Source: Pectobacterium araliae
GTDB taxonomy: Bacteria > Pseudomonadota > Gammaproteobacteria > Enterobacterales > Enterobacteriaceae
DNA: 64,000 nucleotides
Assembly: GCF_037076465.1 (NCBI RefSeq)
Contig: NZ_AP028908.1
Span: 2,170,001 to 2,234,000 of the forward strand
Reading direction: 5' to 3'
The stretch's first letter is position 1. Each line of letters opens with the position of its first letter. Made by a program: the position numbers and the translations under genes. Positions 58,929 through 64,000 of this stretch are shown piece after piece. Under the pieces are notes generated by a model. The model was given only the letters and a program-made list of their open reading frames with translations, was not told where the DNA came from and searched no databases.

Positions 58929-59924
58929 ATGAGCAACATTGAGTTAACGGGTGCGCACGACGCGCTGCTACATGTTCAGGATCTCCGAGTCACGTTCAAG
59001 ACACAAGATGGGGACGTGACGGCGGTTAACGACTTGAATTTCACGCTCAATGCCGGTGAAACACTGGGGATTGTCGGTGAGTCAGGTTCGGGTAAATCGC
59101 AGACGGCGTTTGCGTTGATGGGATTGCTGGCTCGCAATGGGCGCATTGGCGGTTCGGCGCGTTTTCGTGGCAAAGAGATTCTCAATTTACCAGAAAACCA
59201 ACTGAATAAACTGCGTGCTGAAGAAATCAGTATGATTTTCCAAGACCCGATGACGTCACTGAACCCTTACATGCGCGTCGGCGAACAGTTGATGGAAGTG
59301 CTGATGCTGCATAAACGCCTGAGCAAAAATGAAGCGTTTGAAGAGTCGGTCAAAATGCTGGATGCGGTCAAAATGCCGGAAGCGCGTAAGCGAATGAAAA
59401 TGTATCCGCATGAGTTTTCCGGTGGAATGCGCCAACGCGTGATGATCGCGATGGCGCTGCTGTGTCGTCCGAAATTGTTGATTGCCGATGAACCGACAAC
59501 GGCATTGGATGTGACGGTTCAGGCGCAGATTATGACACTGCTGAACGAGCTGAAGCGCGAGTTTAATACTGCCATTATCATGATCACCCATGACTTAGGT
59601 GTCGTTGCGGGTATTTGTGACAAAGTGTTGGTGATGTACGCGGGGCGCACCATGGAATATGGTGTCGCGCGCGATGTCTTTTATCATCCGAGCCATCCGT
59701 ATTCTGTCGGTCTGCTCAACGCCGTGCCGCGTCTGAATGCAGAAGATGAGGTGTTGGCGACCATCCCTGGTAATCCGCCTAACTTATTACTCTTACCGAA
59801 AGGGTGTCCGTTCCAGCCACGTTGCCCGTATTCAATGGATGTCTGCCACAGTGCACCTGCACTGGAGTCTTTTGGTGATGGTCGCTTGCGCGCCTGCTTT
59901 AGAGCGATTGAGGAGGTGGTATGA
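58929..59924 (+). CDS. oppD: Oligopeptide ABC transporter ATPase OppD
   Basis: A 331-residue ATPase. Walker A GESGSGKSQ, ABC signature FSGGMRQRV, Walker B LLIADEPTTALD, and the C-terminal oligopeptide/dipeptide transporter extension with a four-cysteine iron-sulfur type pattern (CPFQPRCPYSMDVC...AC). GAGGAG is the ribosome site. Its TGA overlaps the oppF ATG (ATGA at 59921-59924). Confidence 0.96.
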   Translation: MSNIELTGAHDALLHVQDLRVTFKTQDGDVTAVNDLNFTLNAGETLGIVGESGSGKSQTAFALMGLLARNGRIGGSARFRGKEILNLPENQLNKLRAEEISMIFQDPMTSLNPYMRVGEQLMEVLMLHKRLSKNEAFEESVKMLDAVKMPEARKRMKMYPHEFSGGMRQRVMIAMALLCRPKLLIADEPTTALDVTVQAQIMTLLNELKREFNTAIIMITHDLGVVAGICDKVLVMYAGRTMEYGVARDVFYHPSHPYSVGLLNAVPRLNAEDEVLATIPGNPPNLLLLPKGCPFQPRCPYSMDVCHSAPALESFGDGRLRACFRAIEEVV

Positions 59925-60949
59925 ACCACGCGGACGAAAAAAAGGTGTTGTTAGAAGTGGACGATCTGAAAGTTCACTTTGATGTCAGAGATGATAACCA
60001 GTGGTTCTGGCAACCGCCGAAAAAACTGAAAGCGGTCGATGGCGTAACGCTGCGCCTATATGAAGGTGAAACGCTGGGCGTGGTAGGGGAGTCTGGCTGC
60101 GGTAAATCTACGCTGGCGCGTGCCATTATCGGGCTGGTAAAAGCGACTGACGGTCGCGTCACCTGGCTAGGGAAAGACCTGCTGGGCATGAGCGCCGATC
60201 AATGGCGTGCAGCACGTAGCGATATTCAGATGATATTCCAGGATCCGTTGGCGTCGCTGAATCCGCGTATGAACATTGGCGAAATTATTGCCGAACCGTT
60301 GAAAGTTTATCATCCAGAGCTTGATCGGCAGACGGTAAAAGATCGCGTGAAAGCGATGATGATGAAAGTTGGTCTGTTGCCTAGCCTGATCAACCGTTAT
60401 CCGCATGAATTCTCTGGTGGTCAGTGTCAGCGTATTGGTATCGCCCGCGCGTTGATTCTGGAGCCGAAGCTGATTATCTGTGATGAACCGGTTTCCGCAT
60501 TAGACGTATCGATTCAGGCACAGGTGGTTAACCTGCTGCGTCAGTTACAGCGCGAAATGCGCCTGTCGTTGATTTTTATTGCCCATGACTTATCGGTAGT
60601 GAAACACATTTCTGACCGCGTATTAGTGATGTATCTGGGTCATGCAGTAGAACTGGGAACTTACGATCAGGTCTATCAAAACCCGCAACATCCCTATACC
60701 CGCGCGTTGATGTCTGCTGTGCCGATTCCCGATCCCGATCAGGAACGCAACAAGCAGATACAGCTACTGGAAGGGGATTTACCTTCACCGATCAATCCGC
60801 CCTCCGGTTGCGTGTTTTGCACCCGTTGTCCGATTGTCGGCCCTGAGTGCTCGAAAACCCGTCCATTACTGGAAGGGAGTTTTGCGCACGCCGTGTCATG
60901 TCTGAAGGTCGATCCGCAGGCGCTGTTACCGGAAACCGAAGCGCAATAA
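59921..60949 (+). CDS. oppF: Oligopeptide ABC transporter ATPase OppF
   Basis: A 342-residue ATPase that pairs with OppD. Walker A GESGCGKST, signature FSGGQCQRI, Walker B LIICDEPVSALD, and the C-terminal cysteine cluster CVFCTRCPIVGPEC. GGAGG lies inside the end of oppD and the two genes overlap by four bases. Last gene of the opp operon; an insertion sequence begins 52 bases after its stop. Confidence 0.96.
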   Translation: MNHADEKKVLLEVDDLKVHFDVRDDNQWFWQPPKKLKAVDGVTLRLYEGETLGVVGESGCGKSTLARAIIGLVKATDGRVTWLGKDLLGMSADQWRAARSDIQMIFQDPLASLNPRMNIGEIIAEPLKVYHPELDRQTVKDRVKAMMMKVGLLPSLINRYPHEFSGGQCQRIGIARALILEPKLIICDEPVSALDVSIQAQVVNLLRQLQREMRLSLIFIAHDLSVVKHISDRVLVMYLGHAVELGTYDQVYQNPQHPYTRALMSAVPIPDPDQERNKQIQLLEGDLPSPINPPSGCVFCTRCPIVGPECSKTRPLLEGSFAHAVSCLKVDPQALLPETEAQ

Positions 60950-60974
60950 CTCGTTTACGGTTACCGATGTAAAA

Positions 60975-61000
60975 AAGGCGTCTCCTGTGGGAGACGCCTT
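60975..61000. terminator. Intergenic terminator hairpin, left copy (IS target duplication)
   Basis: An 11-bp perfect stem AAGGCGTCTCC/GGAGACGCCTT with a four-base loop, preceded by AAAA. On the minus strand the stem is followed by six T, so originally it must have been the intrinsic terminator of yciU. It is repeated exactly at 62597-62622 on the other side of the insertion sequence. Confidence 0.9.
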
Positions 61001-61013
61001 CAGACTGCTGACT

Positions 61014-61047
61014 AACCCCACTTTTTCAGGTGGGGTTCTTCTTTTTT
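61014..61047 (+). terminator. Terminator inside the left IS end
   Basis: Eight-bp stem AACCCCAC/GTGGGGTT (61014-61021 with 61030-61037), then CTTCTTTTTT. Reads rightward, so it stops transcription entering the element from oppF. Confidence 0.8.
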
Positions 61048-62518
61048 AGCGACCGCAGGTCGCGATCGCGATATTTTTCCACAACCTCGTCATTTGAGCT
61101 TTCTGCTTGCCCAAGGCGGCGTATTGACCTTCACAAGACCTTTTCAGCCACACATAAAGACAATAAAGAAGCGCCAGCAGCGCCATCTTCTTCATATTTT
61201 GCGCTGTGGCCGCAAGCAGGCACTGCATCTGTACTTTCGACAGTCCACGGAACCGGGCATATCGATGACCATGGTGCTGTTTCGCATCCGCGAAGCTTCT
61301 CTCCACCGTTTCTTTACGCCGGGCGTATATCTTTTTGCCCCATTTCGTCAGCCGTAACCTGTTGGCTTCCTCTTTCGATGCTTCCCAGACGTGCCGGGTT
61401 AGCGTTTTCTGCGCTTTGCTGTTCTGCGTACACTGCTGTCTCTGCTCACACCGTTGGCACACTGTCGGGTCTGAACGGTAATGTTGATAGCCGTTACGGT
61501 CTGTCGTGCTGTAGTTCAGTAACTCCTCTGCCGGGCACACATACACATCGCGCTCCTCATCGTACCTGAAGTGCTTCTTCTGGAACGCGTTCTGACCCTT
61601 GTGTGGCCGGCGATAGCCCGGAACCAACGCGATACCCATCTCCTGAGTGAGCTGGCACACCGCCGCCGTGAAGTAACCCGCGTCCACGCCCACCGCCACC
61701 GGCTCCAGACCGAAGCGTTCTACCTGCCGCTCGAGTCGCCCGATAAAGGGCTGGCTGTCGTGCACATTGCCTGGTGTCACATGGGTATCCATGATGATGC
61801 CATGCTTTCCGTCTACTGTGCGGTGGTCCAGATAGAAGAAGCCTTTCGGCTTGTTGTCCCGGTGCATAAAGCCGCTTTCCGGGTCGGTGGTGCTCACTTT
61901 GGTGTTTTTAACGGCGTCGTTTTGGGTTGCTTTTCTTGCGGCGGGCAGCGGCTTTTTTTCGCGTTGTTTCCTGTCGGCCTCCACCGCGTCATTCAGTTGC
62001 GTGAAGTATTCACTGACCCCTTCAGGGCGCAGTTCATTCACGGCTTTGCGCGGGTTGGCATCGGCTTTCAGGTGGGTGCTGTCGGTGTAGAGCACACGAC
62101 CGTTTGCCATACCCTGACTCAGGGCCTGTAACACGATATGGTCAAAAATCTGCTGGAAGACATCGCTGCCGTTAAATCGACGGATACGGTTCTGGCTAAG
62201 GGTAGAGGCGTCCGGGACCTTCTCGGTCAAGCCCATGCGCAGGAACCAGCGGTAAGCGACATTGACCTGGATTTCCTTGACCAGACGGCGTTCAGAGGGG
62301 ACACCGAAGAGGTAGCCCAACCGCATCATTTTAATCAGGCGAACGGGGTCGATAGCAGGCCTGCCGTTATCGGGGCAATAGAGGTGGGAAACGGCATCGC
62401 GGATAAATTCAAAATTGATGGCAGCATCGATTTTACGGACCAGATGGTCTTCTGGGACAAGTTCGTCGAGGGTGATGGTTTCAAACTGGTACTGCTGCGG
62501 GGAGAGTTCTCTGAGCAT
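61046..62518 (-). CDS. IS1182-family transposase
   Basis: A 490-residue DDE transposase, apparently intact. An N-terminal DUF772-type domain (LVRKIDAAINFEFIRDAVSH, RPAIDPVRLIKMMRLGYLFG) precedes the catalytic core: D146 in YTDSTHLKADANPRK, D279 in VGVDAGYFTAA, and E406 in RRKETVERSFADAKQHHGHR. A zinc-finger-like CQRCEQRQQC lies at 354-363 between D and E. It is the only gene of the element, read leftward, the same way as yciU. Several open frames on the opposite strand are shadows. Confidence 0.92.
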   Translation of the reverse strand: MLRELSPQQYQFETITLDELVPEDHLVRKIDAAINFEFIRDAVSHLYCPDNGRPAIDPVRLIKMMRLGYLFGVPSERRLVKEIQVNVAYRWFLRMGLTEKVPDASTLSQNRIRRFNGSDVFQQIFDHIVLQALSQGMANGRVLYTDSTHLKADANPRKAVNELRPEGVSEYFTQLNDAVEADRKQREKKPLPAARKATQNDAVKNTKVSTTDPESGFMHRDNKPKGFFYLDHRTVDGKHGIIMDTHVTPGNVHDSQPFIGRLERQVERFGLEPVAVGVDAGYFTAAVCQLTQEMGIALVPGYRRPHKGQNAFQKKHFRYDEERDVYVCPAEELLNYSTTDRNGYQHYRSDPTVCQRCEQRQQCTQNSKAQKTLTRHVWEASKEEANRLRLTKWGKKIYARRKETVERSFADAKQHHGHRYARFRGLSKVQMQCLLAATAQNMKKMALLALLYCLYVWLKRSCEGQYAALGKQKAQMTRLWKNIAIATCGR

Positions 62519-62556
62519 GGCGGTCAGTCCGTTTTTTGCACTAACCTTATTAGATC

Positions 62557-62580
62557 AAAATCCTGGCTTCACGGCCAGGA
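62557..62580 (-). terminator. Terminator inside the right IS end
   Basis: Seven-bp stem TCCTGGC/GCCAGGA (62561-62567 with 62574-62580), six-base loop, followed on the minus strand by TTTTGATC. Reads leftward, so it stops transcription entering from yciU before the transposase start. Confidence 0.65.
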
Positions 62581-62596
62581 CTTTGTCATCAATCTG

Positions 62597-62622
62597 AAGG
62601 CGTCTCCTGTGGGAGACGCCTT
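62597..62622. terminator. Intergenic terminator hairpin, right copy (IS target duplication)
   Basis: Exact second copy of the 26-base stem-loop at 60975-61000. On the minus strand it is now followed by the IS end (CAGATTGATG) instead of the original six T, so as a terminator for yciU it should be weakened. Confidence 0.88.
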
Positions 62623-62641
62623 GCGTTTAAGCGAGAATAAC

Positions 62642-62965
62642 TCATTCTTTCCACAGAATATGGCAAAGTTTGTGGTCTTTTTCCCGGCAAATTAGCACGC
62701 GGGCAAAAATATCAGTAATTTCTTCCCCGTCTTGTTCGGCCAGCCCAATCACGACTTCGGCAAAGAAATCAGGATTCAGGTCGAAATCAACGTGCTCGGC
62801 CCAGTCTTCAGCGGGGTCGAATAATTCAGCACCGCCGCGCTCTTCGAATTGCAGGTTGAAAAGCAAAATATCTGCCGGATCGAGATTGTCAGCAGCCAGT
62901 TCTAAGAAAATGTCGTAGGCCTGTTCCAATGCTTCGTCTTCGGTCAGGCGATTATTCAAATCCAT
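62642..62965 (-). CDS. yciU: DUF440 (UPF0263) family protein YciU
   Basis: A 107-residue strongly acidic protein, [20 protein letters not shown] onward matching E. coli YciU nearly residue for residue. It is proposed to be a double-stranded DNA mimic because of its negative surface; the true role is unclear. AGGAACG lies before the ATG at 62965. The frame is open far upstream (to 63112) but those residues are not conserved. Between the IS and clsA. Confidence 0.93.
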   Translation of the reverse strand: MDLNNRLTEDEALEQAYDIFLELAADNLDPADILLFNLQFEERGGAELFDPAEDWAEHVDFDLNPDFFAEVVIGLAEQDGEEITDIFARVLICREKDHKLCHILWKE

Positions 62966-63068
62966 AACGTCGTTCCTGTTGATTCCCAATAGCCTTATTA
63001 GAACATGGGAAAACGCGTATTTATAGCAGGAATGCCGATCGTCTAAGAATCGAGATACCGGGGTTACC

Positions 63069-63107
63069 ACGGTGTGAGGCATCCCTGCGGGAACCTCATC
63101 ACCGTGT
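63069..63107. repeat. Imperfect hairpin between clsA and yciU
   Basis: CACGGTG-T-GAGG (63069-63080) pairs with CCTC-AT-CACCGTG (63095-63107), 11 pairs with a small internal loop. No T run. Possibly an end or stabiliser for clsA mRNA. Confidence 0.4.
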
Positions 63108-63144
63108 TTCACCTAAATCCATGCTGAAGTGACCAACATTCTTT

Positions 63145-64000
63145 TTATAGAAGGGGGCTGAAAAAGTAGAACAGTCGCTCGACGATGCGTTGCCAGTAAG
63201 GGCGGTTTTGCCACTGTGCGGCGTTTAACAGCCGTGAGCGGGCAATATAATCTTCCTGTACGCAGGCTAAATCACTGCCGAACCCGGCATCGTCGATCAC
63301 CAGCGTAATTTCAAAATTCAGCCACAGGCTGCGCATATCGAGATTCACTGTGCCAACCAGGCTAAGCTGCCCGTCGACCAGCACGCTTTTGGTGTGCAGC
63401 AGTCCGTCCTTGAATTGATAAATTTTTACGCCTGCGGCCAGCAATTCTGTGAAGAACGCACGGCTGGCCCAGCCGACCAGCACAGAGTCGTTCTTGTGTG
63501 GAACAATAATACTGACATCGACCCCGCGCTGGGCGGCAGTACAGATGGCGTGTAGTAGATCGTCGCTGGGTACGAAGTAGGGGGTTGTCATGATCAACTG
63601 CTTACGTGCCGAGTACACGGATGTCAGCAGCGCCTGATGAATCATCTCTTCTGGGTAACCGGGACCGGAAGCAATAACTTGAATCGTGTGGCCACTCTCT
63701 TGTTCAAACGGCATGACGTTAACATCTGGCGGCGGCGGAAGCAGACGTTTTCCCGTTTCCATTTCCCAGTCACAGCAGTAAATAATTCCCAACGTGGTCG
63801 CCACCGGACCTTCAATACGCGCCATCAGATCAATCCATTGCCCAACGCCTGCATCCTGCTTGAAGAAGCGAGGATCGACCATATTCATGCTGCCGGTATA
63901 GGCAATCCGGTTGTCGATCAGGATAATTTTACGGTGTTGTCGCAAATCCATGCGGCGCAGGAAAGCACGAAATAGATTTACTTTCAGGGCTTCGACCACT
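63145..64000 (-). CDS. clsA: Cardiolipin synthase A (C-terminal part; start outside window)
   Basis: The last 285 codons of a phospholipase-D-superfamily enzyme that joins two phosphatidylglycerols to cardiolipin at the inner membrane. Both HKD motifs are in view: [18 protein letters not shown] and [18 protein letters not shown]. The chain ends [16 protein letters not shown] ([12 protein letters not shown]), the E. coli ClsA ending. About 200 N-terminal residues, with the membrane anchors, lie beyond 64000. It is followed by yciU in the same direction, as in E. coli. Confidence 0.95.
   Translation of the reverse strand, partial: VVEALKVNLFRAFLRRMDLRQHRKIILIDNRIAYTGSMNMVDPRFFKQDAGVGQWIDLMARIEGPVATTLGIIYCCDWEMETGKRLLPPPPDVNVMPFEQESGHTIQVIASGPGYPEEMIHQALLTSVYSARKQLIMTTPYFVPSDDLLHAICTAAQRGVDVSIIVPHKNDSVLVGWASRAFFTELLAAGVKIYQFKDGLLHTKSVLVDGQLSLVGTVNLDMRSLWLNFEITLVIDDAGFGSDLACVQEDYIARSRLLNAAQWQNRPYWQRIVERLFYFFSPLL

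Larger units (their letters stand above)
61001..62596 (-). mobile_element. IS1182-type insertion sequence (1596 bp)
   Basis: Complete element with imperfect terminal inverted repeats: left CAGACTGCTGACTAA, right (reverse complement) CAGATTGATGACAAA, 12 of 15 identical. It is flanked by a 26-bp direct repeat that is the entire stem-loop of the host terminator. A single intact transposase gene occupies most of it. Terminator-like hairpins just inside each end (61014-61050 and 62557-62580) face incoming host transcription. Long and variable target duplications are what I recall for IS1182-family elements; the specific name needs ISfinder. Confidence 0.88.

Noticed and set aside
61571..62131. 186-codon open frame antisense to the transposase
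   Set aside because: Fully inside the transposase gene on the other strand, with no own ribosome site or family resemblance.

Overview
The window reads as a stretch of chromosome from a plant-associated enterobacterium, most likely Pectobacterium or a close relative (Pectobacteriaceae). Nearly every gene is a clear orthologue of an E. coli/Yersinia housekeeping gene. However, several blocks that lie apart in E. coli are joined here, and the intergenic repeats are of a type I associate with Pectobacterium/Serratia/Yersinia. The genus is inferred from memory of gene content, not from a search.

Layout. (1) 1-11.3 kb: sdaA (cut by the window edge), the pabB-nudL pair, yoaH, ridA, yoaA, tsaB, a slp-type lipoprotein, fadD and rnd. 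(2) 11.5-16.2 kb: minC-minD-minE facing ycgL, then ycgM, ycgN, an mgtS-type 31-residue membrane peptide and an unrecognised 65-residue protein. (3) 16.2-23 kb: dsbB, nhaB, fadR, ycgB (SpoVR family), dadA and an MFS exporter. (4) 24-39.7 kb: yeaG-yeaH behind a very good sigma-54 promoter, mipA, yeaE, yeaD, gapA, msrB, yeaC, sppA-ansA-pncA, ydjA, topB-ynjH. (5) 39.7-43.4 kb: xthA, a tandem glycine riboswitch in front of a TRIC/UPF0126 membrane protein, then an AT-rich accessory pocket with a broken hcp gene and three tandem paralogous small membrane proteins, ending at tRNA-Tyr. (6) 43.5-52.6 kb: purU, ychJ, rssA-rssB, galU, hns, tdk, adhE. (7) 53.5-61 kb: a complete oligopeptide permease operon with two oppA genes (oppA1-oppA2-oppB-oppC-oppD-oppF). 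(8) 61-62.6 kb: an IS1182-type insertion sequence placed exactly in the intergenic terminator hairpin, followed by yciU and the 3' part of clsA.

Genes that work together: fadR and its target fadD lie in one window, with a FadR-like operator before fadD. MinCDE sets the division site. YeaG kinase, YeaH and YcgB form a known functional trio and lie within 8 kb of each other. GalU, H-NS, RssB and Tdk keep the enterobacterial order. OppA-F imports peptides.

Most of the window is ordinary core genome. The parts that deserve a second look are the 41.7-43.2 kb pocket (hcp pseudogene and a membrane-protein array with a poly-T frame break), the insertion sequence that duplicated a whole terminator, the repeat-derived hairpin inside the glycine riboswitch, and the family of interspersed palindromic repeats. 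No CRISPR array, rRNA, phage or plasmid origin was seen.
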